A stretch of 59,233 bases of DNA. Source: Bacteroidales bacterium. Lineage in GTDB: Bacteria; Bacteroidota; Bacteroidia; Bacteroidales; UBA932. The position numbers were made by a program, and so were the translations under genes. How positions within the stretch are numbered: the first letter of the stretch is position 1; each line of letters begins with the position of its first letter. The notes under the pieces were generated by a model. That model had not been told where the DNA came from and ran no database searches. It saw only the letters and a program-made list of their open reading frames with translations. This document shows positions 41,172 through 50,742 of this stretch, one piece after another. The stretch lies in the NCBI GenBank assembly GCA_017651465.1, contig JAGCCX010000066.1, positions 1 through 59,233 on the forward strand, written 5' to 3'.

Positions 41172-42263
41172 ATGAGAAAGATCATTGTCTCACTCTCCGT
41201 ATTGATGTTGGTGCTATCTTGCGGCACCCCTGCCCGGATGACCCAGGGCAACAATAGCGGAACTTCTTATGTAATAGGTTTCTACAACTTGGAAAACCTT
41301 TTCGATATTTACCACGACGACGGTAAGAACGATTACGAATATCTTCCGGACGGCGCCAATAACTGGACAGAAGCCAAATATGCCAAGAAATTGCAGAATA
41401 TGGCCAGGGTTATCGCCGAAATGAAGAAAGACAACGGGGTATGGCATGCCGTGCTCGGCGTTTCTGAAGTTGAGAACCGCCACGTTCTGGAAGACCTTGT
41501 TTCAGAGCCCGCCATTGCCGATGCCAATTATCAGATAGTACATTACGACAGCCCGGACCGCCGAGGCGTGGATTGCGCTTTGTTCTATCGTCCTGAAATC
41601 TTCAAATTCATTGCCAGCGAGGCCATTCCGTTCACCTTCGACCCGTCACGCATAGACTGGAGTCAGTGGACCCAGGAGGAGAAGGATAATTTCAAGACCC
41701 GCGATGTGCTGATGGTCCGGGGAACCATCGACGGCGAGATGTTTGCCTTCTTCGTGTGCCACCTTCCGTCCCGTCTGGGCGGAAAGGGCGCCGACCTCCG
41801 TCCGCGCGGCGCCGAGATCGCTTACCAGCGGGCAATGGAGCTGCAGAAGGAATTTCCGGGCATCAAGATAGTGGTTATGGGCGATATGAACGACAATCCC
41901 CAGGATGTGTCCATGACCGAATTCCTGCGAGGAAGGGAGTTTCGCGAGGATCTCACGGACGAAGACTTCTTCGACCCGTTCCTGAGCATGATCAAGGCCG
42001 GATATGCGTCGCTTTATTATCAGGGCGGCAATAATATCTTCGATATAGTTATGGTCAACAACGCCCTGGCCAATGCCGCTCCCGGAACTTTCCAGATCCA
42101 GCCTATCGTGAAGCAGAAGTATTACGGCCGTATCTTTACCAAGCCGTTCATGACCAACCAGAGCGGCCAGTATAAAGGCACCCCGCTCCGCACTTTCTCG
42201 GGCGGTTCCTTCGTAGGAGGCTTCTCCGACCACTATCCTACTTACATTGTCATTAAGAAATAA
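41172..42263 (+). CDS. Endonuclease/exonuclease/phosphatase family lipoprotein
   Basis: 363 aa. Lipobox LSC (Cys17). All EEP (DNase I-like) active-site motifs are present: YNLENLF (Asn39), VSEVEN (Glu101), DRRGVDCALFYR, CHLPSR (His197), GDMND (Asp238, Asn240) and SDHYP (Asp353, His354). It hydrolyses phosphodiester bonds; nuclease activity on the cell surface or in the periplasm fits the neighbouring DNA/RNA endonuclease. Next gene (TonB receptor) starts 5 bp after its stop. Confidence 0.88.
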   Translation: MRKIIVSLSVLMLVLSCGTPARMTQGNNSGTSYVIGFYNLENLFDIYHDDGKNDYEYLPDGANNWTEAKYAKKLQNMARVIAEMKKDNGVWHAVLGVSEVENRHVLEDLVSEPAIADANYQIVHYDSPDRRGVDCALFYRPEIFKFIASEAIPFTFDPSRIDWSQWTQEEKDNFKTRDVLMVRGTIDGEMFAFFVCHLPSRLGGKGADLRPRGAEIAYQRAMELQKEFPGIKIVVMGDMNDNPQDVSMTEFLRGREFREDLTDEDFFDPFLSMIKAGYASLYYQGGNNIFDIVMVNNALANAAPGTFQIQPIVKQKYYGRIFTKPFMTNQSGQYKGTPLRTFSGGSFVGGFSDHYPTYIVIKK

Positions 42264-42268
42264 CACAT

Positions 42269-45229
42269 ATGACTAAACGAATAATTTTGGCATTTGCTGC
42301 GGCTCTTGCGTCTCTGACCATCTTTGCGCAGGGCCCCACCGGCGGCGTGAAGGGTACGGTCATCAACCGTAATGGCCGTCAGCCGGTGGAAAACGCCCGT
42401 CTGATCCTGAAACAGGGTGCCGCAGAGATTGCTACAGTCTCATCCGCCCAGGACGGCAGCTTCCTCATCCCGGACCTGGAAGACGGTATGTACACCCTGG
42501 TAATCGAAGCTCCTGAATACCTTGAGAGCCAGGTGCAGGTAAGCGTTAATGACGGCTATGTAAAGAACATGTTCAATATCTCGCTCACCGGAATCCAGAG
42601 AGTGACGGAAGTTGACGATGATTCCTTTGCTGCCTTCGATATGGACGACTCCGGGTTCAACGACAACCCTACCATCCTGTTCGGCAGCAATGACGTGTTC
42701 AACAATATTGCCGGATACAATTTCTCATCGGTGCGTTTCCGCGCCCGTGGATACAATTCCGAGAGTCAGGAGGTCTATCTGGCCGGCGTCAAGATGAACG
42801 ACGCCATTACCGGATACGGTCCTTTCTCCCTTTGGAGCGGTCTGAATGAGGCAATGCGCTCCAAGGAGACGGTGAACGGAGCCGAGGTCTCCGACGTGGC
42901 CCTGGGCGGCTATAACGGAGTAACCAACGTATTCGGCACGGCGGGGCAGATGCGCAAGGGCCTTCGCGGCAGCGTGTTGACCAACAGCTCGCTGTACCGT
43001 CTGCGCCTTATGGCGTCATATGCCACCGGCCCCATGGACAACGGCTGGGCTTTTGCCACCAACGTTAGTGCCCGCCTGGGCGGCAATGACTGGATAGATG
43101 GAGTGTACTACCGTTCGTTTGCCTATTATCTGGCGGCCGACAAGGTGTTCGACGATGTCCATACCCTGCATTTTGCCATCTTCGGCACTCCTGGAGAGCG
43201 CGGCGCCCAGATGGCATCCACCCAGGAAGTGTATGACCTCATGTACGACAATATGTACAATGCCAACTGGGGCTACCAGGACGGCCGTGTGCGTAATGCA
43301 CGCGTTCGCAAGACCCATGAGCCTGTGGCATATGTACAGTGGGATTTCAAGCCCTCCGATATATTCCAGGGAAGCGCTACGGTGCTTTATCGTTTCGGTA
43401 AGAACGGATATACCGCACTTGACTGGTACAATGCGCAGGATCCTCGTCCTGACTACTACCGCAATCTGCCGTCGTATTTTTACAACGACAACCCTGATTA
43501 CAAGAGGAATAACCAGGCTAAGGCCATAGAGGCTTTTAAGTCCTGGTACAACGAGGTACCTGACGTGGTCCATATGAACTGGGACCGCATCTACCAGGTG
43601 AATAATTTGAGCTATGCTCCTAACGAGAACGGCGAGACCAAGCGCTCCAAATACGTTCAGGAGGAACGCCGTACCGACCAGAACGACCTGAACTTCTCTA
43701 CAAGTTTCAAGTATCGTCCCAAATCCTGGCTCACGGTTACGGGCGGTCTGAACGCCAAATGGAACAAGACACATTATTACAAGATCCTGGCCGACCTTCT
43801 GGGTGGACAGTATTTCGTTGATGTGGACAATTTTGCCGACCGTGACTTTGCATCCACGCCTTTTATGGCAGCCAACGACCTCGAGTATTATCTGGCTCAC
43901 GGCGGCAAGTCGCGGATTCTTCACGCAGGAGATAAATACGGATATGACTACAATGCCCATGTGCACAATTACGGCGGATGGGCCAACGGCGAGTTCTCAT
44001 TCGGCAACCTTGGCATCAATGTGGGCGCCAAGCTGGGCTATCAGCGTTTCTGGCGCGAGGGCTTGATCCGCAAGGGCCTTTTCCCCGGAAAAGAGTTCAC
44101 CGACCCTGTGAGCGGCATCACCGTGCAGCCTGCCAGGGACTCAAAGGGTGAGGTGATAACCTCGTTCGGCAATTCCAAAAAGGCGCATTTCCTGACCTAT
44201 GCTGCCAAGCTGGGCGTCAATTATGTGATTGGCGGCAATATGAGGGTATATGGTAATGTAGGTTATTTCAACGACGCTCCTACCTTCAACCAGGTATTCC
44301 TGAGTCCGCGTACCAGGAACAGCATGGTGGACAAGCTCACCACCGTCAAGACTTTCGCCTCCGACCTTAACTGGCAGTACAGCGGCAACGGTATCAATGT
44401 GCGCGCCACCGCTTACTACACCACCATCAAGGACCAGAGCAAGATCATGAGCGCATACGACGACGTGCAGAACGCCTTCTCCAACTTCGCCCTGAGCGGT
44501 ATCGACCAGAGGCACGTAGGTATGGAGCTTGGATTCAAGATTCCGACCTACTTCATCCCCAACCTGAGCGTGCAGGGCGTCGTAGCCTATGGCGAGGCCG
44601 TCTATACTTCCAATCCCACCATGGTGCAGACTCTTGACAACAGCGCCTCCCTTGTCAGTTACAACGGCAGCGAGATCATGAATGTCTCCTTCTGGAAGAA
44701 TCATCCCGTTTATCCGCGTGACGTGTATAACAACATTCCCGAAGGCACCGGCCTCAACGATTACACAAGTCTGAAAAAGCACTATGTGCCTTCCACACCC
44801 CAGACAGCCGTGAGCCTTGGCCTTGCTTGGAACTACAACTATTGGTTCGTGGATGCCGACGTGGAATACTTTGACCGCGCATATCTGGATATGAACCCTC
44901 TGTACCGTACCGACTATGCGGTAATGGGACCTGACTACAAGGCGACTCCCGAAGAAATCGAGTACATGGCCACCCAGGAGAAGTTCGCGCCTGCTTTCCT
45001 GCTGAACTTCTCGGTGGGTAAGTCATTCTATATCCAGCGTAAATACCAGCTCGGCTTCTCGCTCAACGCCAAGAACATCCTCAACAACCGCGATGTCAAG
45101 ACCGGCGGTTACGAGCAGACCCGAATAGTGGACAATACTGAAGGCAAGAACAGGTTCTACCGTTTCGACTCCAAGTATTTCTATATGCCCGGATTCAACT
45201 ATATGCTTAACGTTTATTTCAGATTCTAA
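42269..45229 (+). CDS. TonB-dependent receptor with CarboxypepD_reg domain
   Basis: 986 aa. A signal peptide ends near IFAQ. Residues about 22-105 are a carboxypeptidase regulatory-like domain (GVKGTVINRNGRQPVENARL). The plug has FSSVRFRARGYNSESQEVYL and GGYNGVTNVFGTAGQMRKGL, and the barrel ends with a C-terminal aromatic strand (YFYMPGFNYMLNVYFRF). It is a different subtype from the 1100-aa receptor. Coupled to the EEP nuclease (5-bp gap) and to the DUF5689 lipoprotein (5-bp gap), so the trio nuclease, receptor and lipoprotein are one unit. Ligand unknown; products of nucleic-acid cleavage inferred. Confidence 0.9.
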   Translation: MTKRIILAFAAALASLTIFAQGPTGGVKGTVINRNGRQPVENARLILKQGAAEIATVSSAQDGSFLIPDLEDGMYTLVIEAPEYLESQVQVSVNDGYVKNMFNISLTGIQRVTEVDDDSFAAFDMDDSGFNDNPTILFGSNDVFNNIAGYNFSSVRFRARGYNSESQEVYLAGVKMNDAITGYGPFSLWSGLNEAMRSKETVNGAEVSDVALGGYNGVTNVFGTAGQMRKGLRGSVLTNSSLYRLRLMASYATGPMDNGWAFATNVSARLGGNDWIDGVYYRSFAYYLAADKVFDDVHTLHFAIFGTPGERGAQMASTQEVYDLMYDNMYNANWGYQDGRVRNARVRKTHEPVAYVQWDFKPSDIFQGSATVLYRFGKNGYTALDWYNAQDPRPDYYRNLPSYFYNDNPDYKRNNQAKAIEAFKSWYNEVPDVVHMNWDRIYQVNNLSYAPNENGETKRSKYVQEERRTDQNDLNFSTSFKYRPKSWLTVTGGLNAKWNKTHYYKILADLLGGQYFVDVDNFADRDFASTPFMAANDLEYYLAHGGKSRILHAGDKYGYDYNAHVHNYGGWANGEFSFGNLGINVGAKLGYQRFWREGLIRKGLFPGKEFTDPVSGITVQPARDSKGEVITSFGNSKKAHFLTYAAKLGVNYVIGGNMRVYGNVGYFNDAPTFNQVFLSPRTRNSMVDKLTTVKTFASDLNWQYSGNGINVRATAYYTTIKDQSKIMSAYDDVQNAFSNFALSGIDQRHVGMELGFKIPTYFIPNLSVQGVVAYGEAVYTSNPTMVQTLDNSASLVSYNGSEIMNVSFWKNHPVYPRDVYNNIPEGTGLNDYTSLKKHYVPSTPQTAVSLGLAWNYNYWFVDADVEYFDRAYLDMNPLYRTDYAVMGPDYKATPEEIEYMATQEKFAPAFLLNFSVGKSFYIQRKYQLGFSLNAKNILNNRDVKTGGYEQTRIVDNTEGKNRFYRFDSKYFYMPGFNYMLNVYFRF

Positions 45230-45234
45230 GCGCC

Positions 45235-46443
45235 ATGAAAAAGTTTTTATTCTCAATAGCCGCCCTTGCGGCACTCGTTTCCTGCCAGAGTCTGATTGAA
45301 GAATGGCAGCCTGTGAATCCCAGGTCCTACAAAGAGGGTAAACCTTTTACTCCCGTCAACATGGACTCCGAGGTAAACGCCACTATCGCTCAAATCAAAG
45401 CGCTTTATACAAATCACGGCACTCCGGTTGAAATTGTCGATAACCTTATTATCAAGGGCGAGATAACCACTTCGGACGAAGATGGTAACGTCTATCGCGA
45501 AATCTATATCCAGGATGCTACGGGCGCCATCTGCCTCAAGCTTGGCCGCAGCTCTTCCTATGATGACTACAAGGTGGGCCAGATACTGTATGTTAAGTGC
45601 CGCGGCCTCGTGGTGGGCGAATATGGATACAAGAGCGGCAATTACGGCGGCGCGGGTCTCCTCCAGCTCGGACTTCTCGGCGATGGCTGGCAAGATTATC
45701 TCGACGGCCTGACGGATACCGAGCCGGAATATGAAACCTCGTACATCGATTTGCTGCCCATTATCAACGAGCACATTTTCCGCGGAGCCATCCTTCCTCA
45801 GGAGCAGCGGGTTAAGCCTTCCTATTTCACGGGAGCTGAGCTCACGGCCATGAAAGACGCCACCCAAAGCCCCATAGTGAGTATGTACACCAGGCTTGAC
45901 GGCCTTACTTACGGCAACTCCGACAATGGCAAGGAGATTTTCTGCCTGTTCTATCCCGATCCCAACCTGAATCATACCAAGTATGAGTCCTGGAACCGCG
46001 TGTTCCTTTCTTCGCCCAACAGCAGGGCCAAGGGCGCGGACTACACCTTCGGCATCACTACCTGGTCGCTTACCAAAAATCGCTTCCTGACCCTTGCGCA
46101 GTCAGGTGTGTGGGATAATGTTGAGATAGGCGACGGCAGCGGCGTCATAGGCCAGGCCTATACATCCTTCGACAACTTCGGCTACGAAGAGCTGTACAAA
46201 GACGTGATCATCTCCCATCCCAATGCGCAGAGCGTGAGCCATTACTTTATGTACGACGGCGTGGAAGTGCAGGTGCGAACAAGCGGCTATGCCCGCTTTG
46301 CCGACGTGGCCATTCCCGAAGACGTGCGCAATGGCAGCAGAAAGGTGGATATCGTGGGCATTCTGTCGCGTTATCAAGGCAGCGCCCAGTTCACTCTGCT
46401 GGATGTGTTTTATTCCGGGACAACTAACAGTCTTATTAAATGA
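45235..46443 (+). CDS. DUF5689 OB-fold lipoprotein
   Basis: 402 aa. Lipobox VSC (Cys17). Residues about 40-205 match DUF5689, with an OB-like core (IIKGEITTSDEDGNVYREIY ... VGQILYVKCRGLVVGEYG). The C-terminal half (about 230-402) is a further beta-rich domain of unknown type. DUF5689 proteins accompany TonB receptors and EEP nucleases in other Bacteroidota as far as I recall. It is probably the surface partner of the receptor at 42269. It overlaps the M3 peptidase gene by 4 nt. Confidence 0.85.
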   Translation: MKKFLFSIAALAALVSCQSLIEEWQPVNPRSYKEGKPFTPVNMDSEVNATIAQIKALYTNHGTPVEIVDNLIIKGEITTSDEDGNVYREIYIQDATGAICLKLGRSSSYDDYKVGQILYVKCRGLVVGEYGYKSGNYGGAGLLQLGLLGDGWQDYLDGLTDTEPEYETSYIDLLPIINEHIFRGAILPQEQRVKPSYFTGAELTAMKDATQSPIVSMYTRLDGLTYGNSDNGKEIFCLFYPDPNLNHTKYESWNRVFLSSPNSRAKGADYTFGITTWSLTKNRFLTLAQSGVWDNVEIGDGSGVIGQAYTSFDNFGYEELYKDVIISHPNAQSVSHYFMYDGVEVQVRTSGYARFADVAIPEDVRNGSRKVDIVGILSRYQGSAQFTLLDVFYSGTTNSLIK

Positions 46444-48437
46444 AAAAGCTTTTGACCGTGATGGGAGCAGCCCTTATGCTTGCATCGTGTAATTCTTCCA
46501 ATGTATTCCTTCAGGAGTGGGATACCCCCTACGGCATTCCTCCCTTCGACAAGATCAAGATAGCCGACTATATGCCCGCCATCAAGGCCGGCATCGAGCA
46601 GCAGAACGCCGAAATCCAGGCCATCATAGATAACCAGGAGGCCCCTTCGTTCGAGAATACCATAGCCGCTATGGACCGCAGCGGCGCCATACTCGAAAAG
46701 GTTTCCAACGTACTGTTCAACGTGAGCGAATCGGACTACAGCCCCGAACTCAACGCCATTGTTGAGGAAGCTACGCCCCTCATTTCGGCACACGGCGACA
46801 ATATAATGATGAACCCCAAGCTGTTCGAGCGCGTAAAGGCCATTTACGAGGCCCCTCAGGACAATCTGACCCGCGAGCAGCAAATGCTCCTCAAGGATCT
46901 CTATGAGGGCTTTATACGCAACGGAATCGGCCTTGACGAGGCCGGACAGGCACGCCTTCGCGAGATCAACAGCGAGCTGTCGATGCTTGCCCTGACCTTC
47001 GGCAACAATCTGCTTGCCCAGTCCAACGCCTTCAAGGATTCACTGGGCTTCTCGGTGGCGTCGTACTACGACAAGATGGGCGCCGAACCCGACAGGGCTC
47101 AGCGCGAAAAGATATTCCGCCTGTATTCCAACCGTGGCAACAACGGCGACGAATTCGACAACAAGGCCACCGTGCTCCGCATAATGGAGCTCCGCATCGA
47201 GAAGGCTAAACTGATGGGCTACGACAGCCCCGCCGCATTCATCCTCGAAGACAAGATGGCCCACGATCCCGCCACTGTTGACGCCTTCCTCGGCGACATT
47301 ATGGACGCCGCTATGCGCCGTGCCAAAGAAGAAGTGGCCGATATGCAGAAGCTGATGGACGAAGAGGTCGCCGCAGGCAAGCTCCCCGCCGGCTCCCGCA
47401 TCGAGCCCTGGGACTACCTGTACTATGCCGAGAAGGTGCGCAAGGCCCGCTACGACCTTGACGAGAGCGAGGTGAGCCAGTACTTCAAGATGGAAAATGT
47501 GCGTGCCGGAGTGTTCGGCAATGCCTCCAGGCTCTACGGGATACAGTTCGAACCCATAAGCGGCGTGCCCCTGTACAATCCCGAGTGCGAGGCCTTCAAG
47601 GTCACCGACTCCGACGGCTCTCTCATAGGCATCATCATTACCGACTACTATCCCCGCGACTCCAAGCGGGGCGGTGCCTGGATGACGAACTTCGTCAACC
47701 AGTGCGAGGGTGTGCGCCCTGTAATCGTCAACGTGGGCAATTTCAACAAGCCCACGGCAGGGACCCCCTCACTGCTTACCATCGACCAGGTGGAGACTAT
47801 GTTCCACGAGTTCGGACACGCGCTCCACGGACTGCTGAGCCAGTGCAAATACAAGGGTACCGGCGGCACTTCCGTCAAGCGCGACTTTGTGGAATTCCCC
47901 TCCCAGGTCAACGAGAACTGGGCTTTCGAGCCCGAGGTACTTGCCACCTACGCCTTCCACTACCAGACCGGCGAGGTTATTCCGGCGGAACTGGTGGCCA
48001 AGGTTCAGGCTGCGGCCAATTTCAACCAGGGATTCACCACCTGCGAACTCTGCGCGGCCAGCATCCTGGATATGAAGTGGCACGAGCTCTCTTCGATAGA
48101 GGGCATTGACGTGGAGGGCTTCGAGGCCAAGGTATGCGAGGATATGGGCCTGATCAAGGAAATCATCCCGCGCTACCGCAGCACCTATTTCAACCATATT
48201 TTCGGTTCAAGCGGCTACAGCGCCGGCTATTACAGCTACCTGTGGGCCGAAGTGCTTGACAAGGACGCCTTCGAGCTGTTCAAGCAAAAGGGCATCTTCG
48301 ATTCCGAAACCGCAATGAGCCTTCGCCGCAACGTGCTTGAAAAGGGCGGCAGCGAGGAGCCTATGACCCTGTATCGCGCCTTCCGCGGCGCCGATCCCGA
48401 TTCGGGTGCTTTGCTTCGCGCCCGCGGATTGCAGTAA
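46440..48437 (+). CDS. dcp: M3-family peptidyl-dipeptidase (Dcp-type), lipoprotein
   Basis: 665 aa. Lipobox ASC (Cys17). The zinc site is MFHEFGHALHG with His456, Glu457 and His460; the third ligand Glu lies in the FVEFPSQVNENW segment about 25 residues later. The N-terminal helical region (IKIADYMPAIKAGIEQQNAE) fits the Dcp/oligopeptidase A family. It removes C-terminal dipeptides from peptides, presumably in the periplasm. Its start overlaps the DUF5689 stop (ATGA), so protein degradation is tied to the locus. Confidence 0.93.
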   Translation: MKKLLTVMGAALMLASCNSSNVFLQEWDTPYGIPPFDKIKIADYMPAIKAGIEQQNAEIQAIIDNQEAPSFENTIAAMDRSGAILEKVSNVLFNVSESDYSPELNAIVEEATPLISAHGDNIMMNPKLFERVKAIYEAPQDNLTREQQMLLKDLYEGFIRNGIGLDEAGQARLREINSELSMLALTFGNNLLAQSNAFKDSLGFSVASYYDKMGAEPDRAQREKIFRLYSNRGNNGDEFDNKATVLRIMELRIEKAKLMGYDSPAAFILEDKMAHDPATVDAFLGDIMDAAMRRAKEEVADMQKLMDEEVAAGKLPAGSRIEPWDYLYYAEKVRKARYDLDESEVSQYFKMENVRAGVFGNASRLYGIQFEPISGVPLYNPECEAFKVTDSDGSLIGIIITDYYPRDSKRGGAWMTNFVNQCEGVRPVIVNVGNFNKPTAGTPSLLTIDQVETMFHEFGHALHGLLSQCKYKGTGGTSVKRDFVEFPSQVNENWAFEPEVLATYAFHYQTGEVIPAELVAKVQAAANFNQGFTTCELCAASILDMKWHELSSIEGIDVEGFEAKVCEDMGLIKEIIPRYRSTYFNHIFGSSGYSAGYYSYLWAEVLDKDAFELFKQKGIFDSETAMSLRRNVLEKGGSEEPMTLYRAFRGADPDSGALLRARGLQ

Positions 48438-48461
48438 CGGCTATTGGCCGAGGCTTTAGGT

Positions 48462-48495
48462 GTACAAGGTCAGATCTCAGAAATCGACCTTGTAC
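48462..48495. terminator. Inverted repeat between dcp and the convergent regulator gene
   Basis: GTACAAGGTC (48462-48471) and GACCTTGTAC (48486-48495) form a perfect 10-bp stem with a 14-base loop. It lies in the 104-bp gap between convergent genes. No T run, so a bidirectional terminator is only probable. Confidence 0.55.
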
Positions 48496-48541
48496 GCCAG
48501 TGTTGTTTCGCACCTGCTGCGACCGTACCGGGGGACCTTGA

Positions 48542-50158
48542 TTAACTTGCTCTCGAGTATAGATCTTTGAGCCAAGTGTTCAGGTTAAGGGTGCCCAGGT
48601 CCTCTCCTATCTTGCTGCGTATGCTACCGTTGAGGTGGTATATGTCCACTCGGTAAAGTATATCGGTCATTTCCTTGGAGGAATAGCCGCAGGCATATAA
48701 CGAGCAAAGGCCAATCTCTTCCGGGCTAAGCCCTTTGCCGGCCAGGACGGAGGTGAACCCAGGGTTGGTCATGGCGTAAAGCATCCCGATGGAGGATAGC
48801 ATCTCGCGGCGGTCTTTATTCATGGATTCGAGCACTTTCCGGCCCTTGGGTGCCGGGAACTTGACATTTGTGATAAATGGGCGGAGTGCGTTTATGCGCT
48901 TGTCAAGGACGTTCCTTATCGACTCGGGGGTATCAGACCCCGTCTGCTTGAACACTTTGGTAATCAGTTCGTACTCTTTCCTTATTTCTTCAAGTTGGAG
49001 TTTGTTTTTCCTGTTCTTGTGGAACAGCGCAGCAGCTGCGCCGCTACCTGCAGCCAGCACTGCCAGCAGAACTGCGAGCAACACGAGCTTGTCCTTGCGC
49101 GATCTGGCTTGTTCTTCAATGTTTGCGCTCCTTTCTTCCAGAAAGCGGATGTCGTCGTTTAATGCATTCAGGCTCAATGATTCTACTGCTCTCTGGTATT
49201 CCTGCTGAGCAATCCGGTACTCATCCCATCTGCCAGTGGCTTCGCATAGAGCAGATAAGGTTGAATAGTACTTAATTATTTCAAAATAATCGTCTTTATC
49301 TGGTACCGGGATTGTCTTTATAATATCCTCAGCTCCTTCTAAGTCACCTGTTTTTAAATGGAAGTCGGCAACTTGGTATGTATTTGGTTCTATGTGATTA
49401 CTATTACAGGATTCTATATACTTTGAGTATACCATTTTAAGAGAATCTATACTTATGTCGCTTACCAGACTCTGTTGAAGGCATGCTCTATAGTAGTTGT
49501 GATTTGGTTCTATATGTTTGTCTTTCATCCATTTCCTTATCTCGTTAATTGTATTATTCGATTCTGTATATAGTTCATTAATGAAATAAAGATTTGATTC
49601 GTTAAGAGCGTAGGCCATGAAAAAATCAGGATTATCCAATTGCTTAGCTAAGTCTTTTGCTTTTGTACTTTCCATTAATGCTTTATCATTAGCAAAATGG
49701 TGACGGTATACTGCGGATTTGTTGTAGTGAAGCCTTGCGCGATAATCAATCGGAATGGTTTTATCCACATAACTCTCTGCTTTAAGATACGCTTCAAGCG
49801 ATTCTTTGTATGAACCAGCATTAGAACAAATACGCCCAAGATAATAATATGAATAGAACCGGTGTAACTTGTCTCCGTGAGTGGAATAGTATTCAACAGC
49901 ATTGTTGATCAATGAATCAGAAGATACATCTATATAGTTCTTGTCCAGGGCCATTGACATAAGAAGGCTGTACAAAGCATAATCCTCCTTGTCTGTATCG
50001 GCTTTAAAGTCCATCCCGGACAGTTCGCTATAGGCCCTTTCTGGATTCTCTTGAATGTAACCCTCAATATCTCTTAATTTAGTCAAAACTTCGTTGTTCG
50101 TATTACAACAAATAATAACAGACACGGATAAAAGACTTAGGATTCTGTGAATAGTCAT
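48542..50158 (-). CDS. TPR-containing membrane protein with LuxR-type DNA-binding tail
   Basis: 538 aa from the ATG at 50158; the longer frame starts upstream of the promoter and is rejected. An N-terminal signal-like helix (ILSLLSVSVIICCN) is followed by tetratricopeptide-like helices at about 25-350 (YSYYYLGRICSNAGSYKESL), a transmembrane helix (LVLLAVLLAVLAAGSGAAAA), a coiled-coil stretch, and a C-terminal LuxR-type helix-turn-helix (LSPEEIGLCSLYACGYSSKE). The TPR part would face the periplasm. Most of the gene is AT-rich. It is transcribed divergently from the DUF3244 gene and probably regulates it. Confidence 0.82.
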   Translation of the reverse strand: MTIHRILSLLSVSVIICCNTNNEVLTKLRDIEGYIQENPERAYSELSGMDFKADTDKEDYALYSLLMSMALDKNYIDVSSDSLINNAVEYYSTHGDKLHRFYSYYYLGRICSNAGSYKESLEAYLKAESYVDKTIPIDYRARLHYNKSAVYRHHFANDKALMESTKAKDLAKQLDNPDFFMAYALNESNLYFINELYTESNNTINEIRKWMKDKHIEPNHNYYRACLQQSLVSDISIDSLKMVYSKYIESCNSNHIEPNTYQVADFHLKTGDLEGAEDIIKTIPVPDKDDYFEIIKYYSTLSALCEATGRWDEYRIAQQEYQRAVESLSLNALNDDIRFLEERSANIEEQARSRKDKLVLLAVLLAVLAAGSGAAAALFHKNRKNKLQLEEIRKEYELITKVFKQTGSDTPESIRNVLDKRINALRPFITNVKFPAPKGRKVLESMNKDRREMLSSIGMLYAMTNPGFTSVLAGKGLSPEEIGLCSLYACGYSSKEMTDILYRVDIYHLNGSIRSKIGEDLGTLNLNTWLKDLYSRAS

Positions 50159-50179
50159 ATACTCTTCGTTTTTGTGAAA

Positions 50180-50187
50180 CAAAGTTA
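50180..50187 (-). promoter_or_regulatory. Bacteroidetes -7 box for the TPR-LuxR gene
   Basis: TAACTTTG on the minus strand, 21 bp upstream of the ATG at 50158. It supports this start over the one at 50224. Confidence 0.6.
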
Positions 50188-50316
50188 ATGTGATTTTACA
50201 TATATCTTGGCCCATGATTGGCATGTGTCAAACTTGGATTTTGCAAATACCTAGTAATCAGATTCTTACGCCGAAAAATTCAGATATTTTTCCATTGAAG
50301 TTAGACGGATATGAGC

Positions 50317-50324
50317 TAACTTTG
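50317..50324 (+). promoter_or_regulatory. Bacteroidetes -7 box for the DUF3244 gene
   Basis: TAACTTTG with a TTG at 50294-50296, 20 bp upstream, as -33 element. The 5' leader is about 22-25 nt. It has the same 8 bases as the divergent promoter at 50180-50187. Confidence 0.65.
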
Positions 50325-50352
50325 TAATCATAACCAGTAACAATTTAACAAA

Positions 50353-50730
50353 ATGAAAAAGTTCTTATTAACAATTCTCTCAATCGTTTTCTTTAATATC
50401 TGCCTTTTTTCAGCAGGAACACTACAATCAGACGGGCCAATTACAATTAATGTAAAAGTTGGAGATGGTGGATATGAAGGTCCCCGAATGCCAGCTCTTA
50501 TTCCAATTCAAGGCTTGGTTCACAGCGACACAATTTATCTTTCTTTTTCTTTTGACCTCGGTGATGTAGATGTGATTCTTGAGGAAGCAACGAGCGGGAC
50601 GGTATTGCATACTGTAGTTGATGCTTCGTCTCTGTACGCAACTATTCCTTTCAGTGGAGATGCTGGTGATTATACCATTACTTTCACATTGGAAAATGGT
50701 GCTGAATATGTCGGATCTTTTTTACTATAA
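50353..50730 (+). CDS. DUF3244 family secreted protein
   Basis: 125 aa. A signal peptide ends near LFSAG. The mature part is a single beta-sandwich-like domain: ALIPIQGLVHSDTIYLSFSF, DVDVILEEATSGTVLHT and YTITFTLENGAEYVGSFLL, matching DUF3244. These proteins are often found beside TPR-LuxR membrane regulators in Bacteroides relatives. Function unknown. It is followed at 12 bp by the zincin-like lipoprotein and is AT-rich like the whole cassette. Confidence 0.82.
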   Translation: MKKFLLTILSIVFFNICLFSAGTLQSDGPITINVKVGDGGYEGPRMPALIPIQGLVHSDTIYLSFSFDLGDVDVILEEATSGTVLHTVVDASSLYATIPFSGDAGDYTITFTLENGAEYVGSFLL

Positions 50731-50742
50731 AACATTGTTAAC

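Noticed and set aside
31966-46443. Polysaccharide utilization locus
   Set aside because: Two TonB receptors suggest it, but there is no SusD, glycoside hydrolase or lyase. Two nucleases and OB-fold-like lipoproteins are found instead.
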